Origin: Artocarpus heterophyllus | Lineage: Eukaryota > Streptophyta > Magnoliopsida > Rosales > Moraceae | Direction of reading: 5' to 3' | Assembly: GCA_025403435.1 (NCBI GenBank) | Contig: CM046337.1 | Coordinates: 4,967,501 to 5,031,500, forward strand | Length of the DNA stretch: 64,000 nt | Notes under the pieces: model-generated | Seen by the model: the letters and a program-made list of their open reading frames with translations, nothing else | Told to the model about the DNA's origin: nothing | Databases searched by the model: none | Shown: one piece after another, positions 11,901 to 21,519 of the stretch | Layout of the letters: each line of letters begins with the position of its first letter | How positions within the stretch are numbered: position 1 is the stretch's first letter | Made by a program: the position numbers and the translations under genes

Positions 11901-14900
11901 TTTCTTTTCCCATTAGCAATAAAAAAAGTCTTTCTCCTTTCTATTTAATTCACAGTGACATATGGGGACCCTCAACAGTTCCAAACATTTCTGGTTCTCA
12001 TTGGTTTGTTTCTTTTATTGATGATTGCATTAGGGTTACTTGGATATTCTTGCTAAAAAATAAAAATGAAGTAAGCTATGTTTTTCCCAATTTCCATACG
12101 ATGGTCCAAAATCAGTTTGGTACAAAGATAAAAAGGGTTTGGACTGACAATGCTCGGGATTATTTTAACCAAGTCCTATCTCCTTACTTTCAAAAGGAAG
12201 GAATTATTCATGAATCATCTTGTATCACTACTCCACAACAAAATGAGGTAGCTGAAAGAAAAAACCGTCACCTTCTAGAAAGTACACGAGCCTTTTTATT
12301 TTATCACAATGTACCAAAACATTATTGGGGGGAAGCAGTGCTTACATCAGCTTACATCATAAACAGGATTCCTTCACGAGTCTTAGATTCAAAAAGCCCA
12401 ATGGAAGCCCTCTCCAAGTTTTATCCCAACCTTAGAGTCACAAGCAATCTTACTCCTCGAGTATTTGGGTGTACTGCGTTTGTTCATATCCATAATCATA
12501 ACCGGAGAAAATTGGATCCTAGAGCCCTTAAATGTGTGTTTGTCGGGTACTCATCCACTCAAAAGGGTTACAAATGCTTCCATCCACTGACTAGAAAACT
12601 ATATGTCTCGGCTGATGTCACATTTGTGGAAGCAAAACCATATTTCACCAAACCTTACCTTCAGGGGGGGACAACTATCATGGAAGATAAGGATTTTTTC
12701 TTGCTCGAGTTACCTCCTTCTGCCACACCCAAGTCACCAAATCAAGACACGAATACTGATTCTGAGTCCACTATTCCAGCACCCTCTGTTCCATCCGAAT
12801 CTGAGTCCAAATCTCTTGTTCCACCAAGTCCTAGTCTACACAAGTCCCCAACAAGGGATAATAGAGTCTTTGCTCATTTTAGATTTGAACAGGTGTACTC
12901 GAGAAAGGAAGCTCCATCTCTGGATCCAAAGCAAATCCAAGCCACCAATTCAAATCTTGAGAATGAGGTAACAGTATCTAACCCCACCTTAAGTACTGAT
13001 TGTCAACTTCCTGAAACTCATATCACAGACCTAGACATACCCATAGCTATGAGAAAAGGAACTTGAGAGTGTACCAAGCGACCTTTGTATCCTTTATCCC
13101 ATTTTGTAACCTTGAAGAACTTCTCACCAACCCATAAAAGTTTCATCACAAGTCTAAATGAAATTTTGATTCCAAGCACTTTATTTGAAGCATTATCCAA
13201 AGAGGAATGGAGAAAAGCTATGATGGATGAAATGGCTGCATTGGAAAAGAATAAGACATGGGAAGTATCCGATCTACGAGAAGGAAAGAAGACAGTAGGA
13301 TGTAAATGGGTTTTTTCCTTGAAGTTTAAGGCTGATGGATCACTAGAGCGCCACAAAGCAAGGCTAGTGGCTAAGGGATACACTCAGACTTATGGGGTCG
13401 ACAATTAAGAAACATTCGCACTAGTTGCAAAAATGAACACTGTAAGGATACTGTTGTCTCTTGCTGCCAGTTTTATTGGGATTTACACCAGTATGATGTG
13501 AAGAATGCCTTCCTTCATAGAAATCTCAAAGAAGAAATTTATATGAGCATCCCACTAGGATTTGGGGGAATTGAAGGGGGTAAAGTATGTCGATTAAGAA
13601 AGGCTTTGTATGGCTTGAAACAGTCTCCTCGTGCATGGTTTGGAAGATTCACGGAGGTAATGCTAACTATGGGATACAAGCAGAGTCAAGGAGATCACAC
13701 ACTCTTTATCAAGCACTCGATCTCAGGGGGAGTCACGGTCTTGATAGTGTATGTAGACGACATAATTGTGACAGGAAGTGATGAAAAAGAAAAACAAGCT
13801 CTAAGACAATGCTTGGTCAAGGAGTTTGAGATAAAAGATCTGGGAAGATTGAAGTACTTTCTTGGGATTGAAGTAGAGCATTCCAGACGAGGAATCTTTA
13901 TTTCTCAACAAAAATATGTTATTGATCTTCTAAAGGAAACAGGAATGTTAGCAAGTAAACCAATTGCAACACCCATTGAACAAAACCATAGACTTGGAGA
14001 AGCTGTTGAAGATCGAGTGGTAGACAGAGAAATGTACCAGAGGTTGGTTGGAAAGCTTATCTACCTTTCTCATACACGACCAGACATAGCCTACTCTGTG
14101 AGTGTTGTTAGTCAATTCATGCATGCTCCTAAGGAGGCCCATCTTCAAGCTGTCTACAGGGTGCTTCGATACTTAAAAACCTACCCTGGGAGAGGAATAA
14201 TGTTTAAAAGAAACTTCAAACTTTCTCTTGAAGTCTACACAGATACAAATTATGCAGGATCTCCCGTAGATCGAAGGTCTACTACAGGCTATTTTACCTT
14301 CCTCGGAGGTAATTTGATAACATGGCGAAGCAAGAAACAAAGCGTTGTAGCCCGATCGAGTGCAGAAGCTGAGTTTAGAGCAATGGCTCAAGGAATCTGT
14401 GAATTATTGTGGGTGAAAATTGTACTGAACGACCTAAAGGTTGAGTGGAGTGGGCCAATGAGACTCTATTGCGACAATGAGGTAGCCATTAGCATTGCAC
14501 ATAATCCAGTACAACACGACCGGACTAAACACATTGAGGTGGACAGACACTTCATCAAGGAAAAACTAGAAAGCGGACTGATTTGTACTCCATACGTTCC
14601 CACTGGCGGTCAATTAGCAGATGTTCTAACAAAGGCACTTGACAGTGGAACCTTTCAAGGAATTGTTGGCAAGCTGGGAGTAAAAGATTTATATTCACCA
14701 GCTTGAGGGGGAGTGTTGAGAGATACAGGTTTATTGTATACCTTGATTTGTGTAATTGATTAGGGATGTGATTACTAGAAATTTGTTGGAATTATGTACT
14801 AGAAAATAGGGATGTGATTAGGAGAAAGTCAAGGATCACAATATTTAGTTTTCTTCCTTTTTTAGCTAGTTTCTTAGTTTAACCAGGGCAATTTCCTTTG

Positions 14901-15114
14901 TATATATTTTGACCATAGCCATGTAAAAATGTATCGTACAGAATAGAAAATGTCTTTTTCCTTCTCAATATTGTTTTTCTTGTTTTTCATCATTTATGTA
15001 AATGATTCTTTCTTTATAACAAGTCTTTATGAAGTAATGTGTGAATCCAGGCCAGAATCAAAATTGGTAGAGCAAATTGTTGACGATGTTATGAAGAAAT
15101 TGAATCTGGGTTAA
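8973..15114 (+). CDS. TIR-only (TX-type) immune protein, two exons, intron occupied by a copia element
   Basis: Exon 1 is 8973-9436, with donor GTAATT; exon 2 is 15051-15114, with acceptor TCCAG. Joined in frame they encode about 175 aa ending [20 protein letters not shown], the usual start of exon 2 in TNL genes but followed at once by a stop. The TIR domain fills residues 17-150: [16 protein letters not shown], a BB-loop region KRGDDISS, and SSWCLDEL with the glutamate that serves as NADase catalytic residue in plant TIRs. No NB-ARC or LRR follows. The N-terminus MDCFCCAF has three cysteines that might be palmitoylated (inference). The 5.6-kb intron contains a full copia element; whether the intron is still spliced is the main doubt. 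TIR-only proteins make signalling nucleotides for EDS1 pathways. Confidence 0.8.
9450..9500. repeat. TA/TGTA microsatellite in the intron
   Basis: Alternating TA units are followed by ATGT units just after the exon 1 donor of the TIR-only gene. Confidence 0.85.
9645..9894 (+). repeat. 5' LTR of copia family B
   Basis: Matches the 3' LTR at 14714-14992 apart from a deletion of roughly 29 bp near its middle and point changes. It ends TTTTTCATCA. Confidence 0.93.
10244..14706 (+). pseudogene. copia gag-pol polyprotein, disrupted
   Basis: GAG starts at 10244 (MSEITSPSP) and reads [21 protein letters not shown]. The frame is broken by a TAG at 10658, by frame changes near 11017-11050 around a decayed zinc knuckle (RCWKLHGKP remains), near 11632-11714, and by stops or frame changes near 13066, 13408 and 13490. 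The protease motif reads DSRATDHM, with Arg in place of the usual Gly of DSGA. Integrase (11714-13064) has [19 protein letters not shown] and [14 protein letters not shown] (13085-14100) has [18 protein letters not shown] and YVDD. RNase H ends near LADVLTKAL. It cannot yield a working polyprotein. Confidence 0.95.
14714..14992 (+). repeat. 3' LTR of copia family B
   Basis: 279 bp, TGTTGAGAGA to TTTCATCA, directly after the purine tract and followed by the TTTAT target duplication. Confidence 0.95.
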
Positions 15115-15454
15115 GTGATGACGTCGTTTCAAGCAGTTGACCATGTAACTAATTGACGAGGTCGTTTTTCTTATGAAATGATTTAGTAGGGCTAATTTTG
15201 GTACTCTAAGAATGTAGGCCATGTTAATATGAGCGGAAAACTAAATTTGCTACTGCTAGCAAGTTTGTATTCACTACATGAAAAAAATTTATCTACGTCT
15301 TTTTACTTGTATTCACTATATTACATATCAAGCTCTTATTATAGTTTTTAATTTTTTATAAAGATATCAGAATTTCTGTTATACGAACACTTATCAAGAT
15401 CCAAAATATTTGAATCATATGCTCCAATATGCACCGTTTCTCACCATAATTCCT
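15115..15454. other. 3' flank of the TIR-only gene
   Basis: AT-rich sequence after the stop codon. No ORF, RNA gene or repeat was recognised. Confidence 0.5.
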
Positions 15455-15884
15455 TACTCGTATGTTGTTAGCAGACATGCACACAACGGAAGAATCTTTT
15501 CTTCTCCTTTTTTTTAAAAAAAGAAAAAGTTTTGAAGAAAGAATTTGAGATGCCTAAGGCCTAAAGCCTGTGCAGAAAATAGAGAGAGGCTAAAGTCGTA
15601 TTAAAGTCAAGTGGTATACATTATAAACGCGTTGGCCAACTCATAACGTGTAATGGGCACATAGTTTAATGTTACTAGTACTACCAATTCCAAGAACATA
15701 ATTGATTACAAGCAATCAATTTCAACACAAGTCTGTACGACTTTTGATGCTTCACGTTTGGGTCCATTTTCTTTTGATCGGTTTAACCCTCATCGTTTAG
15801 CCATCTCTCTCTCCCACGGCAGTTTCTAGTCATCAATATTAGATTTTGATTAAGGATGAATGGCATGATTTGAGTGGCGGATAT
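15455..15884 (+). pseudogene. Inverted duplicate of the TNL promoter and start codon, decapitated
   Basis: This plus-strand segment resembles the reverse complement of 5775-6255. Shared blocks occur in the same order: TTAGCAGACA...CACACAAC, GAATTTGAGATGC, AACGCGTTGGC, AAGCAATCAATTTCAAC, TTTTCTTTTGATC and CAGTTTCTAGT. The match runs into the coding start: an ATG at 15856 followed by GCATGATTTGAGTGGCGGA aligns to the MKQHDLSSG codons of the TNL, with a small indel that shifts the frame. Homology stops exactly where the copia LTR begins (15885). It is the remaining head of a second TNL gene. Confidence 0.75.
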
Positions 15885-16375
15885 TGTTGGAATTAATTCA
15901 ATATATGGGTTAGTATATTAAATAAATATGTGTTAAAGATTATTAGATAAGGTTAGCAAAGATTATTAGATAAGGTTAGCCGAATTAAAGTAATTACTTT
16001 GGGTTTTGGGCTTCTAATGCATCATTAAGTATGAGCCTCTTATGTGTAAAAACTAAAATATAATTACTGATTTTATGAAAGGCTAAATTAATAATTAAGG
16101 ATAACTGTTAAGGTTAGCAGTTATATAAAGGGGTTGTGATCTCCAAATCAGTACCTACGTTATTTTTCTATCACTCATCTACAGAGAGATTATAGAGGCA
16201 TTCTTTGAAGGAGAAATTACGTACCAGACTTAGAAGATCCTTAACCTACAAACTCAGGAATCACATCACATTTAATGGATTCAAGTTAGCTTCTGCATCT
16301 TATTAATTATCTCGGTGATTTGACATGAATGATCCAGGTTGGTGATGGCTTTCATCCCAATTTTTTGTTTTAACA
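15885..16375 (+). repeat. 5' LTR of copia family A copy 2
   Basis: 491 bp, TGTTGG to TTAACA, homologous to 2068-2531. It is longer partly because a 20-bp unit, AGATTATTAGATAAGGTTAG, is tandemly duplicated near 15936-15979. Confidence 0.92.
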
Positions 16376-16377
16376 AG

Positions 16378-16391
16378 TGGTATCTAGAGCC
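16378..16391 (+). other. Primer-binding site, initiator tRNA-Met type
   Basis: TGGTATCTAGAGCC lies two bases after the LTR. It differs from the usual TGGTATCAGAGC by one extra T. Confidence 0.8.
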
Positions 16392-16545
16392 TTTTTATAT
16401 TAAATCATTGAGAATTAATTTATTTTCTAGATATGATTCTCGTAGGAAAATTCTTAAATTTAATAATCTATGATCTCTAAAATTGTTGAATTTGAAAATA
16501 ATTATTTGGAAACTTTGGTTGAATTATTCTAGGAATTCATTATTT

Positions 16546-16551
<6 letters not shown>

Positions 16552-16585
<34 letters not shown>
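16552..16585. repeat. TA microsatellite
   Basis: About 17 uninterrupted TA units in the leader of the copia remnant. Confidence 0.9.
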
Positions 16586-16589
<4 letters not shown>

Positions 16590-18022
16590 TTGATTCGGTT
16601 TTATAATATACATATAAATAAAAATTTTAGTTGCTTACGGTTTTGGATTCTGATAAAACAACAAATGTGACCGGCGGCAACCTTAACGCCACCGGCACTG
16701 AACTCAAAGACAGAGCCATGGCCAAAAGGAAAGCGGCGGCTTTTGTCGTTGCATAAAGAAGAAAAAAAATTTGTTTTAAGCTGGGGCTGATTTTGCCACC
16801 ATCGACGGTGACGTCTCAGCCGTGTTGGAAGGGAGAGCCACGGCCTCTAGTCGCGGCAAGAATGGAAAGAGAGGCGGCCAAAAGCCACCACCCAAGAAAT
16901 AAATAAAAAAAAGGGCTATGGGGTCGTTTCATCGATGGCAGGCCCTGCCACCACCCGCGTCGGCTTCCTGCAGCGACTGCCATTATGGTGACAATTGAAG
17001 AAGCAACCGCGGCCATCTGGCTGCGCATAGAGGGTGGTGGCCATTAGGCCACCTCTTTGAAAAAGTTTTGGGCTTCGGCCCAAAACATTAGGTGATCTAC
17101 ATAGGCCCAATTGGGCCTGTGACCAAATAAAACCTAGGGGTTAAAGCCCTGGGGTCCAATTGAGCCTGTGATGAGAAAGTAACTAGGGGTTAAACCCCTA
17201 GGTAACCTATAGCAAATAATAATAATAATAATGACATGGGCTAGGCTTGTGACACAAAGAAAAGAGAAGGGGGGCTGAGTTAGGATCCGGGTTAGGTCCA
17301 TTCGACCTGGTCCAGCCTAGACCCAATCATGCTTGATTGGTTGACTTTGACTGGTTAACTTTCACTAAGTTGACTTTTGATCAAATTTTTTTTTTAATTT
17401 TTATTTTGGTCATTTTTTGTGCAATTTTAACTTCAAATATTAGTATTTTATATAATTTTGAGATGAATCAATTGATGTAACATGCCACCAAAGTGGCCTT
17501 TTTTGTAGAAATTAATTTGTTTTAAAATATAAATTGTTGTGTCCATATAACTTATATACATATTGACTGGCCCAAAGGAAGGTCAAGATTTGACAGAATT
17601 GCAAGTACATATGTGGTAATAAACATGTGTTAATTATTTGGTTTTACATATAAACAATAAATCAACGCAAAGGAAGATTTATTATTTAACATGTTCTTAT
17701 TATCAGTGTTTGATTACTACACCAAGATATCACTTCTGAGTTAATATTTTTGTCCAAAGACTAAATATTAATAGAGTGCCCGATATCTTGAGATGAGGTT
17801 ACCTTTGTTTGGATTTATTATTGTTACTTTGGATTCTTATGTGAGCTTGTTTTTTATTTGTTTTATTCTCTAATTCAGCTACTAGTTCTATCTCAAACAT
17901 TACTGCCAACATCAATTCCATTCCTATGCTGAATGGTAGTAACTTCAAATCATGGTAATATAACCTTTTTTAGTTCTTGCGGTCATGGATCTTGACCTTG
18001 CATTAGGGATTCTTTCTCCTGC

Positions 18023-18125
18023 TGTAACACCCCTATATGACAGTCAACAGTTTTTAATGAATTAAAATAAAAATAAAAAAATAAAAGTAAAACTTCAAAA
18101 ATAAAGTTGCTCGGGACTTAAATGA
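18023..18125 (-). repeat. LTR 3' end fragment related to the cargo-carrying element at 49453
   Basis: On the minus strand this reads ATTAAAAACTGTT...CATATAGGGGTGTTACA. That closely follows the LTR end at 50220-50310 (ATTAAAAACTGTTAACCCCC, then CATATAGGGGCGTTACA), including the upstream GGTTTTACTTTTATT-like run. The other LTR end (TGTGACACCC) was not found nearby, so this is a truncated or heavily diverged copy that interrupts the copia GAG. Confidence 0.65.
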
Positions 18126-19341
18126 AAATTCTCAAATCAAAAATAAAAATATAAATGACAATTAAACCACAGTTTAATGTAGCACCTTAAATTTAATAAT
18201 GTAAACTATCGTCATTACCATATTAACCCTCAACACATTTTAATACAGTTACAGAAAGTAACAATCGATGCTTACATTATCATGAAGAACAGTCTTAACA
18301 ATTGAAGCAGTCCCAACAAAATATAACTACATAGCTTCCTCAACTATTTTTCTCATAGCCACCTCACACTTAGTGAGTCCTGAAAAGATAAAAATATAAG
18401 GGAATGAGCGACAACATGCTCGGTAGGAAAAACCATTACTCACCTTTAGGTTTTTATCCTTACCACATTAAAACCTGCATGGTTAGTTAGTTCTCATCAT
18501 TATTCATCAATTTTATCATGTTTAATTCTAGTGGATATCTTATGATCATTCTTACCAAGTTCATACATATATATAAATATACATATTAATTTAGGATTCA
18601 ATTATGCTTATCTATATCTACCGTGAAATAGAATATCATATCACTCAACTCAACGAAACCCAAATGGGCGCGCTTAATCACCCTCTAAATATTCCAAGGG
18701 TGTTCCGATGAGGGGACATCAAGAAACACAAAACACCCTGCATATCCTTGTTGGATCACGAAACACGTTTCTATAAGAATTCTTTTGTCTTATTTCCTTC
18801 TTTTTTCCATGGAATCATTCTCTTGTGTCTTAGCTTATTAGATGGTCAGCTGACTCCGCTCAAGGCGCTAAAATGTCCAAAACTTTGTTATATTGATACC
18901 CTTGAAGGGAAGGGGCCAACAAAACCGTGATCGTGTTTACTCCGCATTTAAGGAACAGAGAAAAAGGAAAAGCCAAAAATAGTTATGTGACGGGATCAGC
19001 TCAACTAGCTCAGCAATAGCCACCAGCATTATGGCAATAGTTATGCGAAATGCAAAAGTCATGTATAGTAGTTGTGACCAGCAAATGGTAATTTAACCAT
19101 ATTTTTACTTGATCAAATTATATACATATAGACAATTAGACATGTACAATACAAAGCCAATAAAGTCAGGAAGAATTATATCGGAAAAGAAATGTTACAA
19201 GCGTGAGGCAGGTGTACAAAATTTGCTATGACCTTTGACTTGATCAGATGATCTTTGGTGTGAGCTGTATAGATTTATATGAAGAAAATAATTCCATGAT
19301 ATTTCATAGGCATTTGAATTCTTTCCTTGATTTATCATTTA
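18126..19341. other. Intergenic DNA between the copia remnant and the second TIR-only gene
   Basis: Repeat-like sequence of unclear origin up to about 18950; a 60-codon ORF at 18748 has no clear domain. The segment nearest 19341 is the 3' flank of the minus-strand TIR-only gene. Confidence 0.45.
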
Positions 19342-20013
19342 TCAGTTGATCCAAAGACATCCTAAAGTTGCACCGGCTGCCCCCATAACGCCTGCAATCA
19401 CCGCGGCACTTCTCCTGTCACGTTTTTTCAACTTTTTCTTAATATCTTTGACAATTTCCTTGATCAATTTCGACTCCGGCCTAACATATACGATGGAAAA
19501 ATCACTTAGTAAAATTGATCAGAAATGAACATTAGTACTTTATGAAATGGAGAGATTACTATACCTAATGGTCCACGAATCCCATCCAGATAAGTTAGAT
19601 GCTTTGCTCAAAGCCTCCTTCCATGCATCCACGTTGTGTTTCCTGCCCTTAGAGCCGTCCGATGTAATTGTGTAACTGCCTTTCTGTTTCCGTACATCTG
19701 ATGGATCTACATGGTAAAATATCGGCACGACAATTTGTCCCTTTTTTTTTTTGCACTTGAGTATCTGCACAAGTTCATTCAAACACCACGAGGAAGAAGC
19801 GTAGTTTTTAGAGAAAACAATAACCGAAAGCTTCGCTTTCTTTATTGCTTTCGAAAGTACAGGCGAGATTTCATCTCCTTTTTTCAGTTTGTCGTCTATA
19901 TAGGTACTAATTTTCTTATTGCTCAAAGCTTCGCAAAGATGACTGGTGAAATTATCACGAGTATCCTCGCCTCTAAAGCTAATGAACACATCACAGGAGT
20001 AAGAACAACCCAT
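19342..20013 (-). CDS. TIR-only (TX-type) immune protein with hydrophobic C-terminal tail
   Basis: Two exons on the minus strand, 20013-19565 (donor GTATAG) and 19480-19342 (acceptor TTAG), join in frame to 195 aa. TIR domain: residues 8-146, with CDVFISFRGEDTRDNF, BB-loop KKGDEISPVL, and SSWCLNEL holding the NADase-type glutamate. Exon 2 begins with the TNL-typical RPESKLIKEIV, continues as a basic helix (KKKLKKRDRR, 164-173) and ends in about 20 small hydrophobic residues (175-194) rich in Ala and Gly, then Asn and stop. The N-terminus MGCSYS fits the N-myristoylation consensus (Gly2, Ser6) with Cys3 available for palmitoylation. The protein could thus be membrane-attached at both ends (inference). 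No NB-ARC or LRR exons follow. Confidence 0.87.
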
Positions 20014-20229
20014 GTCTAGAATCCTCTAAAATATTCCACAAGGCATTATATGAAATGAATATCGTCTGTTTATATGTGTGCGTTTGTGCATGTTCAAAAT
20101 ATAATACCGCGTGGTGGGCGTAGAAATAGGTCACTATTAAAGATCAAACTTATTGGTGGACTAGTTCAGAAAAAAACAGATCTGTTGCCTGAGGAATACG
20201 AAACGAATAATTAAACGTGGCGTTTGATT

Positions 20230-20320
20230 AGTTGATATCTGTGGTCCACGGACGCGTTTTAGTAAGCTGATATTTAATGTGTATATTTCTGCCAAGTTTC
20301 TTTTTGTTAGGCTATTAGAC

Positions 20321-20355
<35 letters not shown>

Positions 20356-20424
20356 GAAGTTGATTAGTTGATGTGTATATATCTGCGAAGTTTTTTCTTT
20401 TTTTTTTTTTATTGGCTATTAGAC

Positions 20425-20461
<37 letters not shown>

Positions 20462-20462
20462 G
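20230..20462. repeat. Tandem duplication of about 100 bp ending in TA/CA microsatellites
   Basis: Two adjacent copies share GATTAGTTGAT, GTGTATAT.TCTGC.AAGTTT, and GGCTATTAGACTAT, each followed by a TA run and an ACACAC run (20325-20355 and 20430-20462). Confidence 0.75.
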
Positions 20463-21431
20463 AGTTTCACTGCAAGAAATCAATGGATAAAATCAGGTAT
20501 GTTCTACTAGGACTAACAAGAGTGCTTGCGATTTCAGGTTGAAAATTAAACGGACTGTATCTAGTAGACAAGTACCACGCAACTTCTTTTTTTTTTGGTT
20601 GAAAAAATACAATTAATCTAGTGTCATAATTCCCACAAATTAATAGATAAAATATTGTGGAAAACGCCAAATTGTTTATGTAGGAATATCAGAAAAAAAG
20701 TTGACTCATCAATAAGATGAATTTTTTTGTAAAAATCATTAGTTTAAATTGAGTTCTCAAACGCCTTATTAGCATACTTCTCTTAAAGTTCCTTTCTTGT
20801 GAGGCAAAGGGAATACTACAATGAATCCATTAACATAATTTGATATTCACATGAGAAAAAAGTCATCTTTCCCTTCAACATGCCAAAATAATGCATTGTA
20901 TCACACTATTATTCCTGACCATATAAATAATAGACATGCTAAAGAACCTTTAGTCAGTTTCCAAAATTGGGGACCATGATATATCAGCGAAAAGTCAAAA
21001 TTTCTTAGGCAAAGAAAATCAATTTACAACCTTGAGCGTCTGATCAAATGGGGCTTACTATCAATTCCACGTTGTCAAAGTTGTGACCCCACCATGAATG
21101 AAGCTAAATTAGCCAATAGCACAGATCCAAGGACCAATATTTTCAATTAAAATATTCTAATTTAAAGTAACCTTTTCATTTTTGAATAATTATAAGAGCA
21201 ACATTAATTTAAAACTGGGAAAGAAAGGTGTCGTTGGGAATCAGGTAAATTATAAGTACTAGAGTGAACAACAAGAATAGTTCAACGTTCGGTTTATGGT
21301 TTAGAAGTAGATGTAAGAATTGAAAAGTGTGAGAGAGAGAATTTAACAAGGCAACAATTCTAAAGAGCACTACTTAATCCTTTAAAATAGCCTTTAGTGC
21401 TTAAGGATCTTTTGAATTTGTTTTCTCTCTC

Positions 21432-21440
21432 TATATATAG
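21432..21440 (+). promoter_or_regulatory. Probable TATA box of the SDR gene
   Basis: TATATATAG stands 80 bp before the ATG at 21520, downstream of a CT-rich stretch. Confidence 0.55.
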
Positions 21441-21519
21441 GTGCTCTATAGTATGATTCAAGTAGATATACAACATTCATATTCAATGCTAACAAACATT
21501 TAACAGATCTAAATATCAA

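Larger units (their letters stand above)
9645..14992 (+). mobile_element. Complete Ty1/copia retrotransposon, family B
   Basis: LTRs at 9645-9894 (250 bp) and 14714-14992 (279 bp) are flanked by a perfect 5-bp target duplication TTTAT (9640-9644 and 14993-14997). The primer-binding site TGGCATCAGAGC (9895-9906) abuts the 5' LTR and matches initiator-tRNA-Met type sites. A purine tract GAGGGGGAG precedes the 3' LTR. The 5' LTR lacks about 29 bp present in the 3' LTR and starts TA instead of TG. Several substitutions plus the broken coding region show an old, immobile copy sitting in the TIR-only gene's intron in the same orientation. Confidence 0.95.
15885..18022 (+). mobile_element. Ty1/copia retrotransposon, family A copy 2 (5' remnant)
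   Basis: A 5' LTR (15885-16375) is followed by the primer-binding site TGGTATCTAGAGCC (16378-16391, one inserted T relative to TGGTATCAGAGC), a long untranslated leader and a GAG beginning (about 17870-18022). In the GAG the residues NSIPMLNGSNFKSW and VMDLDLALGI are recognisable, separated by an in-frame TAA. The rest of the element and its 3' LTR are missing; the copy ends where a minus-strand LTR fragment begins at 18023. Confidence 0.85.
20014..21519. other. Intergenic DNA upstream of the TIR-only and SDR genes
   Basis: AT-rich, no gene seen. Contains the tandem duplication at 20230-20462 and, near 21519, the SDR promoter. Confidence 0.5.

Noticed and set aside
16816..17110. Overlapping minus-strand ORFs in the copia leader
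   Set aside because: They sit in the GC-rich untranslated leader, on the strand opposite to the element; long open frames are expected by composition.
18748..18930. 60-codon ORF with a weak LRR-like look (LTPLKALKCPKLCYIDTLEG)
   Set aside because: Too short and without LRR spacing or neighbouring TNL exons to call a receptor fragment.
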